From contig NZ_KB891804.1 of the NCBI RefSeq assembly GCF_000373565.1, forward strand, positions 143,706-207,705: a stretch of 64,000 bases of DNA, in the 5' to 3' direction. The notes beneath the pieces are model-generated. The model did not search any database. It worked only from the letters and a program-made list of their open reading frames with translations, and was not told the origin of the DNA. The stretch's first letter is position 1. Each line of letters begins with the position of its first letter. Position numbers and translations under genes: made by a program. Origin of the DNA: Streptomyces sp. HmicA12. GTDB taxonomy: Bacteria; Actinomycetota; Actinomycetes; Streptomycetales; Streptomycetaceae. Shown here piece by piece: positions 26,642-34,742 of the stretch.

Positions 26642-26960
26642 GGAAAGTCCTTCTGAGAAAAGGATGAGACGGGCGGGCCCGCTGATCGTAGTGGGGGAAC
26701 GGGCGGTTGCGGGAGGACGCGTTCAGGGCCCGCTGTCGTGGTCGCGCCGAACGGCAGGCACTATGGCCCTGGGGGGTCCAGCAGGCACTATGAGACCCAC
26801 ACCGGCCGATCAAAGACGATCATGGTCGGCAACGCGCTCGAAACGGGCGTGTGGTGGGATGCGACCAGGCCCTTTTACGGTTTCTTTTCGAGGTCCCCCG
26901 ATGGCGCCCCCGGGCGTGGGAGCAGACGGCCTGACCAGCAAGGATGGGTGGAAGCGGAAG
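26642..26960. other. 319-bp divergent intergenic region before glnA2
   Basis: No gene seen. It contains an 11-bp direct repeat CAGGCACTATG at 26755-26765 and 26782-26792 (27-bp period), whose CACTAT cores could serve as -10 elements, and an A/T-richer stretch TTTTACGGTTTCTTTTCG at 26873-26890 about 70 bp before the ATG. No convincing GlnR box (paired GTNAC/GAAAC) is visible. Confidence 0.4.
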
Positions 26961-28322
26961 ATGGACAAGCAGCAGGAATTCGTGCTCCGGACTCTTGAGG
27001 AGCGCGACATCCGGTTCGTACGCCTGTGGTTCACGGACGTTCTGGGCTTCCTGAAGTCGGTGGCCGTGGCCCCGGCCGAGCTGGAGCAGGCCTTCGACGA
27101 GGGCATCGGCTTCGACGGCTCGGCGATCGAGGGCTTCGCGCGTGTCTACGAGTCCGACATGATCGCCAAGCCGGATCCGGGCACCTTCCAGGTCCTGCCG
27201 TGGCGCGCGGAGGCCCCCGGCACCGCTCGCATGTTCTGCGACATCCTGATGCCCGACGGCTCGCCGTCCTTCGCCGACCCGCGCTACGTCCTCAAGCGCG
27301 CCCTCGCCAAGACCTCCGACCTCGGCTTCACCTTCTACACCCACCCCGAGATCGAGTTCTTCCTCCTCAAGGACAAGCCGCTCGACGGCTCGCGCCCCAC
27401 CCCCGCCGACAACTCCGGCTACTTCGACCACACCCCGCAGAACGTGGGCATGGACTTCCGCCGCCAGGCGATCACCATGCTCGAATCCATGGGCATCTCG
27501 GTCGAGTTCAGCCACCACGAGGGCGCCCCGGGCCAGCAGGAGATCGACCTGCGCTACGCCGACGCGCTCTCCACGGCGGACAACATCATGACGTTCCGCC
27601 TGGTCATGAAGCAGGTGGCGCTGGAGCAGGGGGTCAACGCGACCTTCATGCCGAAGCCGTTCTCCGAGCACCCCGGCTCGGGCATGCACACGCACCTCTC
27701 CCTCTTCGAGGGCGACCGCAACGCCTTCTACGAGTCGGGCGCCGAGTACCAGCTCTCCAAGGTCGGCCGCTCCTTCATCGCCGGCCTGCTCAAGCACGCC
27801 GCCGAGATCGCCGCCGTCACCAACCAGTGGGTCAACTCCTACAAGCGCATCTGGGGCGGCTCCGAGCGCACGGCCGGCGCCGGCGGCGAGGCCCCCTCGT
27901 ACATCTGCTGGGGCCACAACAACCGCTCGGCCCTCATCCGCGTGCCCATGTACAAGCCGGGCAAGACCGGCTCGGCACGGGTCGAGGTCCGCTCCCTCGA
28001 CGCCGGCTGCAACCCGTACCTCGCGTACGCGGTCCTGCTCGCCGCCGGCCTCAAGGGCATCGAGGAGGGCTACGAACTCCCGCCGGGCGCCGACGACGAC
28101 GTCTGGGCCCTCTCCGACTCCGAGCGCCGCGCGATGGGCATCGAGCCCCTCCCGCAGAACCTCGGCGAGGCGATCGCCCTGATGGAACGCTCGGAACTGG
28201 TCGCGGAGACGCTGGGCGAGCACGTCTACGACTTCTTCCTGCGCAACAAGAAGCAGGAGTGGGAGGAGTACCGCAGCGAGGTCACCGCGTTCGAGCTGCG
28301 GAAGAACCTGCCGGTGCTCTAG
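26961..28322 (+). CDS. glnA2: Glutamine synthetase-like protein GlnA2 (probable gamma-glutamylpolyamine synthetase)
   Basis: A 453-residue member of the GSI fold. Active-site pieces are IGFDGSAIEGFARVYESD, EIEFFLL, HPGSGMHTHLSLFEG and AGGEAPSYICWGHNNRSALIR. Length and gene neighbourhood fit GlnA2 of Streptomyces, which does not supply bulk glutamine and has been reported to gamma-glutamylate polyamines (established for the S. coelicolor protein, inferred here). Where true GSI-beta has the adenylylation loop NLYDLPP, this protein has EEGYELPP around Tyr371, with different flanks. ATG 26961 follows GGAAGCGGAAG. A hairpin terminator is downstream. Confidence 0.88.
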   Translation: MDKQQEFVLRTLEERDIRFVRLWFTDVLGFLKSVAVAPAELEQAFDEGIGFDGSAIEGFARVYESDMIAKPDPGTFQVLPWRAEAPGTARMFCDILMPDGSPSFADPRYVLKRALAKTSDLGFTFYTHPEIEFFLLKDKPLDGSRPTPADNSGYFDHTPQNVGMDFRRQAITMLESMGISVEFSHHEGAPGQQEIDLRYADALSTADNIMTFRLVMKQVALEQGVNATFMPKPFSEHPGSGMHTHLSLFEGDRNAFYESGAEYQLSKVGRSFIAGLLKHAAEIAAVTNQWVNSYKRIWGGSERTAGAGGEAPSYICWGHNNRSALIRVPMYKPGKTGSARVEVRSLDAGCNPYLAYAVLLAAGLKGIEEGYELPPGADDDVWALSDSERRAMGIEPLPQNLGEAIALMERSELVAETLGEHVYDFFLRNKKQEWEEYRSEVTAFELRKNLPVL

Positions 28323-28338
28323 CGCGACACCGCTTCGA

Positions 28339-28366
28339 GGGGCCGACGGCACATGCCGTCGGCCCC
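28339..28366 (+). terminator. Hairpin terminator after glnA2
   Basis: A 12-bp perfect stem (arm GGGGCCGACGGC, loop ACAT) 16 bp after the glnA2 stop, followed by TTGT. Confidence 0.8.
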
Positions 28367-28390
28367 TTGTCGTGTCCGGGCCGGAACAGA

Positions 28391-28431
28391 TCAGGATTCG
28401 AGAAGCGACCGCCCGGGGCCGCCGCTAGCTT
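28391..28431 (+). promoter_or_regulatory. AraC-type operator/promoter, copy 1 (leaderless)
   Basis: TCAGGATTCGAGAAGCG (28391-28407) is followed, 35 bp from its start, by a -10-like TAGCTT (28426-28431) that lies 13 nt before the ATG of the first VOC gene. The same arrangement recurs at 29219-29260, so it is a shared control site and the transcript is likely leaderless. Confidence 0.7.
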
Positions 28432-28438
28432 GAGGGCC

Positions 28439-28857
28439 ATGGACCTCACCATTCATACGACCGCCCTCCCGCACGACGACCCCGACGCCTCCCTCGCCTT
28501 CTACCGCGACGCCCTCGGCTTCGAAGTCCGCAGTGACGTCGGGCAGGGCAAAATGCGCTGGATCACCGTCGGGCCGCCGAACCAGCCCGGGACCTGCGTG
28601 CTGCTCGCGCCGCCCGCCGCCGACCCGGGCGTCACCGACGACGAGCGGCGCGTCATCACCGAGATGATGGCCAAGGGCACCTACGGCTGGATCATGCTGG
28701 CCACCCGCGACCTCGACGGCGTCTTCGACAAGGTGCAGGCCACCGACGCCGAGGTGGTCCAGGAGCCGACGCGGCAGCCCTACGGCGTCCGCGACTGCGC
28801 CTTCCGCGACCCCGCGGGCAACATGGTCCGCATCCAGGAGATCGCGGACCCGAGCTG

Positions 28858-28858
<1 letters not shown>
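28439..28858 (+). CDS. VOC-superfamily (glyoxalase/bleomycin-resistance fold) protein
   Basis: A 139-residue single VOC domain (beta-alpha-beta-beta-beta repeats): ALPHDDPDASLAFYRDALGF at the start and DCAFRDPAGNMVRIQE with the C-terminal metal-ligand Glu. VOC proteins bind a divalent metal and act as lyases, dioxygenases or drug-binding proteins; the substrate is unknown. The leaderless ATG at 28439 is set by the promoter spacing. The stop overlaps the ATG of an AraC regulator by one base, which suggests the regulator is co-translated and feeds back on this promoter. Confidence 0.88.
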
Positions 28859-29262
<404 letters not shown>

Positions 29263-29267
29263 ACGAC

Positions 29268-29903
29268 ATGACCTCATCACTCGCATCCGTGACCCTCGAA
29301 GTGGCCGACACCGAGGCCGCCGCCCAGTTCTACAAGGCCGCCTTCGGCCTCGGCCCGGAGTTCCGGTTCCGCGCCTCCGACGCACCGTCGACCGGCTTCC
29401 GCGGATTCACCCCGGCGCTCACGGTCGCCTCCCGCTCCGACGTCGACAGCTTCGTCGAGTCCGCCGTCGCCGCGGGCGCCACGACGCTGAAGCCCGCCGA
29501 GAAGTCGCTGTGGGGCTACGGCGCCGTCGTCCAGGCCCCCGACGGCACCATCTGGAAGATCGCCACCTCGGACAAGAAGGGCACAGGACCCGCCACCCGC
29601 ACGATCGAGGCGCTCGTGATCCTGCTCGGCGTCGAGGACGTGAAGGAGAGCAAGAAGTTCTACGTCGAGCAGGGCCTGGCCGTGGGCAAGAGCTTCGGCG
29701 GCAAGTACGTCGAGTTCGCCGCCGACCCGGCGAGCGGCCTCACGCTGGCGCTGTACAAGCGGCGCGCGCTCGCCAAGCAGGCGGGTGTCCCCGCCGACGG
29801 CACCGGCTCGCACCTGCTGGTCCTCGGCGGCACCGCGCAGCCCTGCACCGACCCGGACGGATTCGTGTGGGAGGCCGTGTCGCCGGCCCGCGCGACGTCC
29901 TGA
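29268..29903 (+). CDS. Two-domain VOC-superfamily protein
   Basis: A 211-residue protein with two VOC half-barrels: ASVTLEVADTEAAAQFYKAAFGL and VILLGVEDVKESKKFYVEQGL. The second half ends TDPDGFVWEAVSP. Start ATG 29268 is preferred because its distance to the -10 matches the first VOC gene; GTG 29259 is in frame. It is probably under the same AraC control as the VOC gene at 28439. The substrate is unknown; small reactive aldehydes or antibiotics are typical for the fold. Confidence 0.85.
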   Translation: MTSSLASVTLEVADTEAAAQFYKAAFGLGPEFRFRASDAPSTGFRGFTPALTVASRSDVDSFVESAVAAGATTLKPAEKSLWGYGAVVQAPDGTIWKIATSDKKGTGPATRTIEALVILLGVEDVKESKKFYVEQGLAVGKSFGGKYVEFAADPASGLTLALYKRRALAKQAGVPADGTGSHLLVLGGTAQPCTDPDGFVWEAVSPARATS

Positions 29904-29963
29904 TCAGCACCACAACACGAGAGCAACACCCGGCCCAGCCGGCCTGATCCAGGGGGAGAAACC

Positions 29964-30410
29964 ATGAGCACGCAGCGCAGGACCACCGAGCCGACCGAGG
30001 CCTTCACCGCCGAGGAGCGCGCCGCGATGAAGGAGCGTGCCAAGGAGGTCAGGGCGAGCTCCCGCGGCAAGACCAAGGCCGACCCGGAGCCCGAGGTCCT
30101 CGCGAAGATCGCCGAGATGCAGGACGCGGACCGGGTCCTCGCCGAGCGGATCCACGCCCTCGTCAAGGAGCACGCCCCGCACCTGACGCCGCGGCTCTGG
30201 TACGGGATGCCCGCCTACGCCAAGGACGGCAAGGTGTTCTGCTTCTTCCAGAGCGCGGAGAAGTTCAAGGCGCGCTACGCCACGCTCGGGTTCAGCGACG
30301 TGGCGCAGCTCGACGACGGCACGATGTGGCCGAGCGCCTTCGCCCTGGCGGAGCTGACCGACGCCGACGCGGCGCGGATCGGCGAACTGATCAAGCGGGC
30401 GGCGGGCTGA
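29964..30410 (+). CDS. DUF1801 family protein
   Basis: A 148-residue cytoplasmic protein. A charged N-terminal helix ([18 protein letters not shown]) precedes a compact frataxin-like domain with [23 protein letters not shown], the hallmark of the DUF1801/YdhG group. The family is poorly understood; some members are described as intracellular iron chaperones. A GGGGGAGA precedes the ATG. Its last 20 bases overlap the convergent VOC gene. Confidence 0.82.
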   Translation: MSTQRRTTEPTEAFTAEERAAMKERAKEVRASSRGKTKADPEPEVLAKIAEMQDADRVLAERIHALVKEHAPHLTPRLWYGMPAYAKDGKVFCFFQSAEKFKARYATLGFSDVAQLDDGTMWPSAFALAELTDADAARIGELIKRAAG

Positions 30411-30822
30411 TCGCGTCCCGCAGCGGAACGGTGGCGCGCCTGCGGTACTCCTGCACCGCCCACCCGTTCCCGTCCGGGTCGGTGAAGTACATGAACGTGC
30501 CGCCGTCGTCGGCGCCGAACTTCACCGGCTCCGACACCTCCAGGCCGCGCTCGGTCAGCTCGTCGCGCGCGGCCTTGATGTCGCTCACGACGAGCTGCAG
30601 CCCGTGGTACGTGCCCGGGGCCGGGGTCCCCGTCCGGATGGGGATCCCGGCGGCGAGCACGATCGAACAGCCCGAACCGGGCGGCGTGAGCTGGACGATG
30701 CGGGCGCCCGGCATCACCTCGCGGTCGACGTCGCAGTGGAAGCCCACCTTGTCGACGTAGAACTCCTTGGCCCGGTCGATGTCGGACACGGGCAGGGGGA
30801 TCACTTCGAGTGTCATCTCCAT
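30391..30822 (-). CDS. VOC-superfamily protein
   Basis: A 143-residue single VOC domain starting [28 protein letters not shown] and ending [14 protein letters not shown]. It is a close paralogue in pattern of the protein at 34166-34597 (same DRAK-FY-DKVGF start and DPDGNGW end). A -10-like TACCTT lies 12 nt before the ATG at 30822 with no Shine-Dalgarno, so it is probably leaderless. Glyoxalase-type function is uncertain. Confidence 0.87.
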   Translation of the reverse strand: MEMTLEVIPLPVSDIDRAKEFYVDKVGFHCDVDREVMPGARIVQLTPPGSGCSIVLAAGIPIRTGTPAPGTYHGLQLVVSDIKAARDELTERGLEVSEPVKFGADDGGTFMYFTDPDGNGWAVQEYRRRATVPLRDAISPPPA

Positions 30823-30825
30823 GTG

Positions 30826-31851
30826 TCAAAGGTAGGCAGGGGACACCCCGGCCGTCAGGAGCCTGCGCGGCGCGCCCGAGCCGTCCGCCGGGACGGTGTA
30901 CAGGTCGGCCCCGTAGTCGCCCGGCAGCGCGTACGTCACGTGCCGGTCGTCGCTCCACACGGCCTGATCGTCGACGCTGCGTGTCTCGGCGAGCGGCGTC
31001 TCGTGGAAGGTGGCCAGGTCGAGTACGTACAGCCGCCAGGGCGCGTCCGCGGGCAGGCCGGGGACGCGCTTCTTGTACGCGATCCGGGTGCCGTCGGGGG
31101 AGAGGGACGGGCACTCGACGTTGGTGTGCAGTGTGGTGACCGTGCGCGTGCGCAGGTCGCCGCGGACCAGGTACGTCTTCCCGCGCGTGGCGAGGGTCGC
31201 GTAGAAGTGGCGGTCGTCGGCGGCGAAGGTGACACCCCAGAAGTTCACGTCCGCCGCCCGGTACGGCCGCCCGTCCTTGACGACGCGGTACGCCTCCAGT
31301 GTCGGTGTGAGGCGGCCCGTCGAGGTGTCGAGGATCGCGGCCCGCGTCGAGAAGTCGGTCCCCGCGTAGCTGTCGCCGCCGACGAACGCCGTCCACGCCG
31401 CGTACCGCCCGCTCGGCGAGACCCGGGCCCGCGACGGGATGCCCGGCACCGGGTAGTGGGCCTTCTCGTGCAGGGAGGCGTCCAGGACGGTGGCGCGGTA
31501 GGTGTCGGTGAGGGCGCCGTGGACGGCCTGCAGGCAGATGCCGGTTCCCGAACCGGCGGAGAAGCGCAGGCACTTGAGACCGGTGCCGGTCGCCGTGCGC
31601 GGGCCCGCGGGCCGGTTCACCGGCGTCCAGGCCAGTTCGTCGCGGTGCGGGCCCCAGGCCATGTCGCGGAACACCAGGTGGCGTCCGTCGGGTCGCAGCC
31701 CGACCGCCCCCTCGGTCACGACGGGACCGCCGGGGCGGGCCCGGTCGCGGCGGTCGGCGCGGGCCGACGCGTGCAGGACGGCGGTGGTCGCCACCGCCGC
31801 GAGCGCGAGCACCGCCGCGATCAGAACGGTGAGTTTGCCGCGAGTCGTCAT
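30826..31851 (-). CDS. Membrane-anchored TolB/PD40-type beta-propeller protein
   Basis: A 341-residue protein with one N-terminal membrane segment (residues ~8-27), then an extracytoplasmic domain of repeated PD40/WD-like blades: RARVSPSGRYAAWTAF, FAADDRHFYATL, CPSLSPDGTRIAYKKR, AVWSDDRHVTYAL. It probably forms a propeller for protein or ligand contact; no catalytic residues are seen. The ATG at 31851 overlaps the MFS stop (ATGA), so it is the third coupled gene of the phosphoesterase/MFS operon. Confidence 0.82.
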   Translation of the reverse strand: MTTRGKLTVLIAAVLALAAVATTAVLHASARADRRDRARPGGPVVTEGAVGLRPDGRHLVFRDMAWGPHRDELAWTPVNRPAGPRTATGTGLKCLRFSAGSGTGICLQAVHGALTDTYRATVLDASLHEKAHYPVPGIPSRARVSPSGRYAAWTAFVGGDSYAGTDFSTRAAILDTSTGRLTPTLEAYRVVKDGRPYRAADVNFWGVTFAADDRHFYATLATRGKTYLVRGDLRTRTVTTLHTNVECPSLSPDGTRIAYKKRVPGLPADAPWRLYVLDLATFHETPLAETRSVDDQAVWSDDRHVTYALPGDYGADLYTVPADGSGAPRRLLTAGVSPAYL

Positions 31852-33134
31852 GGGCGCGCTTCCGTACGGGTCGGTCGGAGGAAGGAGGCCGCCGTCGCCC
31901 CGGCGGCGAGCAGCACCGCCGCGGCGGACAGCGCCGTGCGGTCGCCCCATGCGGTCCAGGCCGCGCCGAACCCGAGGGAGCAGCCGAAGCGGGCCACGGC
32001 CTGGCCCGTCTGCACGACGGCGAGGCCCGAGGAGCGGTGCTCCCGCGGGATGCCGACGGAGGCCGCGGCCATCAGGACGCCGTCGGTCGCCGCGTAGAAC
32101 GCGCCGTGCAGCAGGAGGACGACGCACGGCAGGGCCGGGGTGCGCGCATGGGTGAGCAGGAGGGCGTAGACCGCGAGCAGGGCGACGTGCCCGCCGAGGA
32201 ACACGGGCCAGGCGCCCACCCGGTCCGAGAGCCGTCCCAGCGGGGCGGCGAGGAGCAGGAACGCGGCGGCCGTGCCCAGCGGAAGGAGGGCGAACCACCG
32301 TTCCGGTACGCCCAGTTGGCGCTGGAGGACCAGATAGACGAAGGCGTCGCTGACGGTTGCCAGGCCCAGCAACGTCGCGCACAAGGTGATGCGGACGAGC
32401 GCCCGGGACGGCTTCGTCCGCTGCCGGGCGCGGCTCGTCCGTGGTCGCTCGGGCGCCGCGGAGCCGCCGGCCGGCACGGGCCCGCGCTTTTGGCGGGGCA
32501 CGAACAGGACCAGCACCACCACGCCCAGGACCGCCACGCAGAAGCTCACCGTGAAGACCGCGTCGTAGCCGTCCACCGTGGCCCGGAGAATCAGGAAGGC
32601 CACCAGAGGGCCGAGCAGCGCGCCCGCCGTGTCCATCGCGCGGTGCACACCGAAGGCCCGCCCCTGCGCCTCCGGGGTGCTCGACAGGGAGATCAGGGCG
32701 TCGCGCGGGGCCGTGCGCAGGCCCTTGCCCGTGCGGTCGGCCGCGAGGACGGCGCCGATCTGGGGGAGCGTGCCGGCCACCAGGAGGAGGGGTTTGCACA
32801 GGGCCGAGAGGCCGTAGCCGAGGACCGCGACCGTCTTGTGGCGGCCGCCGCCACTGTCCGCGAACCGGCCGCCGAGCAGGCGCACCAGCGCCGAGAAGCC
32901 GTTGTAGACACCGTCCAGGAGGCCGAAGCCGAGGGGGCTCAGGCCGAGGCCCGCCACCAGATACAGGGGCAGGACGGCGGTCACCATCTCGGACGAGACG
33001 TCCGTGATCAGGCTGACCGCGCCGAGCGCGAACACGGTGGAGCCCACGGCGCGCCGCCGCCCGGCACGGGGCCGGGCGGCGGGCTCCGCGGACGTCGGCG
33101 CACCGGGTGTCGCGCGACTGTCCGCTACGTACAT
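31848..33134 (-). CDS. MFS transporter
   Basis: A 428-residue major facilitator with about 12 membrane segments. SLITDVSSEMVTAVLPLYLV in helix 1 and ADRTGKGLRTAPRDALIS after helix 4 are signature stretches of a branch of MFS proteins of unknown substrate found beside phosphoesterases and other secreted enzymes. It is separated from the upstream phosphoesterase gene by one base and overlaps the downstream propeller gene by four, so the three are one translational unit. Confidence 0.88.
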   Translation of the reverse strand: MYVADSRATPGAPTSAEPAARPRAGRRRAVGSTVFALGAVSLITDVSSEMVTAVLPLYLVAGLGLSPLGFGLLDGVYNGFSALVRLLGGRFADSGGGRHKTVAVLGYGLSALCKPLLLVAGTLPQIGAVLAADRTGKGLRTAPRDALISLSSTPEAQGRAFGVHRAMDTAGALLGPLVAFLILRATVDGYDAVFTVSFCVAVLGVVVLVLFVPRQKRGPVPAGGSAAPERPRTSRARQRTKPSRALVRITLCATLLGLATVSDAFVYLVLQRQLGVPERWFALLPLGTAAAFLLLAAPLGRLSDRVGAWPVFLGGHVALLAVYALLLTHARTPALPCVVLLLHGAFYAATDGVLMAAASVGIPREHRSSGLAVVQTGQAVARFGCSLGFGAAWTAWGDRTALSAAAVLLAAGATAASFLRPTRTEARP

Positions 33135-33135
33135 G

Positions 33136-34029
33136 TCAGGACGCCCAGATCCCGGTGATGTCCTTGGCCGACGCCGCGTTGCCCGCGTGCGACGTCAGAC
33201 CGTGCATGTCCTCCAGGGTGCGCAGCAGGTCGTAGTGGTTGTACGTCGTCGAGGACGTGGCACCGGGGGTGACCTGCTGGCCGTAGAGGACGGTGGGGAT
33301 CTTGTTGCCGCTGAGGCGGTTGTCCTCGTCGAAGGTGACGACGAGGAGGCTGTTGTGGGTCTTGGCCCAGGTCGCGTAGGCCCCCAGCTTGTTCTTCAGC
33401 CAGGTGTCGCCGGTGGCGACCGAACAGTCGTGCATGTCGCTGCACAGGTTCGGCACGACGAAGGAGACCTGCGGCAGCGTCGCGTAGTCCGTGGGGAACT
33501 GGGCGAAGGTCTTCGCCGACGACGTCGGTACGTTGCTGAAGCCGAACCACGGGTTGTGCTTGCGCGCGTAGTCGCCCGAGGAGCAGGTGGTCGAACCCTG
33601 GCTCGGCAGCGTCTCGTTGTAGCTGCCCCACGTCTTGCCCGCGGCGATCAGCTCCGAGGCCAGGTTCGGGGCGGAGGAGAAGCCGGGCGTGTAGCAGCTG
33701 TCGTCCGTGATGCCCTGCGTGGAGCCGGAGAACAGGGCGAAGTAGTTGGGCTGGCTGGGGTGTGTCTCGGCGTACGAGGCGGTGAGGTTGGCGCCGCCCG
33801 TCTTGAGGCTGTTGATGTACGGGGCGCTGGAGGAGCCGATGACCTGGCTGTACGCGTGGTTCTCGAAGACCACGACGACCGTGTGGTCGGGGGTGGGCAC
33901 GGTTGCCGCCGCGTGGGCGGGCGAGCCGCCGCCGAGCGCGAGCCAGCTGCCCGCGGCGGCGACCGTCAGGGCGAGGGCCGAGGCGAGCGCCTTGCCGCGG
34001 GAGCGGCCGAGGAGAGAACTGCCGGGCAC
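33136..34029 (-). CDS. Secreted phosphoesterase (acid phosphatase/phospholipase C-like)
   Basis: A 297-residue exported protein. I chose GTG 34029 because GGAGG lies 6 nt upstream; it then begins with an Arg-rich start and a signal peptide ending near SPAHAA. The mature domain is of the alkaline-phosphatase/PLC-like fold: HTVVVVFENHAYSQVIG, ETHPSQPNYFALFSG with the nucleophile-region Ser, NLCSDMHDCS, VVTFDEDNR and YNHYDLLRTLEDMHGL. These match bacterial acid phosphatases. It is the first gene of a three-gene operon with an MFS transporter, so it may release a product that the transporter handles (inference). Confidence 0.88.
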   Translation of the reverse strand: MPGSSLLGRSRGKALASALALTVAAAGSWLALGGGSPAHAAATVPTPDHTVVVVFENHAYSQVIGSSSAPYINSLKTGGANLTASYAETHPSQPNYFALFSGSTQGITDDSCYTPGFSSAPNLASELIAAGKTWGSYNETLPSQGSTTCSSGDYARKHNPWFGFSNVPTSSAKTFAQFPTDYATLPQVSFVVPNLCSDMHDCSVATGDTWLKNKLGAYATWAKTHNSLLVVTFDEDNRLSGNKIPTVLYGQQVTPGATSSTTYNHYDLLRTLEDMHGLTSHAGNAASAKDITGIWAS

Positions 34030-34165
34030 GTGAGACCTCCGGGGTAGGGGAGGAGCGAGGGATTCCTGGCGGTGCGGGCAGATCATGCACACGCCAAGAG
34101 GCCCCGGCGTCACGTATTCCGGTTCCTGCGGATGAAGCGCCGGTGAATCCTCGGAGCGGGCGGGG

Positions 34166-34597
34166 CTACCGCTCGGCGAGCGGCGCCGGCGCCTCCTGCA
34201 CCGTCCACCCGTTCCCGTCCGGGTCCTGGAAGAACATGAACGCGTTCCACTCCCCGCCGTGCCCCTCCTCCCAGCCGCCCGCGCCCGCGTGCTGCACCGG
34301 GCTCACCCCGACACCCCGCGCCACCAGTTCCCCGCGCGCGGCCCCGATGTCCGTGACGCACAGCTGGAGACCGGTGAGCGCGCCGGGCTTCATGGGCGGC
34401 TGGCCGGGGGCGCCGGGCATGCCCTCGGTCAGGGCGATGGAACAGCGCGAGCCCGGCGGGGTCAGCTGCACGATGCGGACACCGGGGGCCACCTCGCTGT
34501 CCAGGTCGACCTTGAAGCCCACCTTGTCCGCGTAGAAGTCCTTGGCGCGGTCCACGTCCGAGACGGGGACGACGACGACTTCGAGGGTCCATTCCAT
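34166..34597 (-). CDS. VOC-superfamily protein
   Basis: A 143-residue VOC domain, MEWTLEVVVVPVSDVDRAKDFYADKVGF to FFQDPDGNGWTVQEAP. It resembles the VOC protein at 30391-30822 over its whole length, so the two are probably duplicates. GGAAGG precedes the ATG at 34597. It lies head-to-head with glnE across a 145-bp gap. The function is not identified. Confidence 0.87.
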   Translation of the reverse strand: MEWTLEVVVVPVSDVDRAKDFYADKVGFKVDLDSEVAPGVRIVQLTPPGSRCSIALTEGMPGAPGQPPMKPGALTGLQLCVTDIGAARGELVARGVGVSPVQHAGAGGWEEGHGGEWNAFMFFQDPDGNGWTVQEAPAPLAER

Positions 34598-34742
34598 GGC
34601 CGGTCCTTCCAGAGGCGTCATGGGGAGACGTACGGGAATCGTCCCCCCGAGGCAATGACTCCGCACCCGCGCTCGACTCATCGGTCCACGACACCGCGCA
34701 GTAGGCTCAGCACCAGTGCGTGATCGAACAGGAGGCCGTGCG

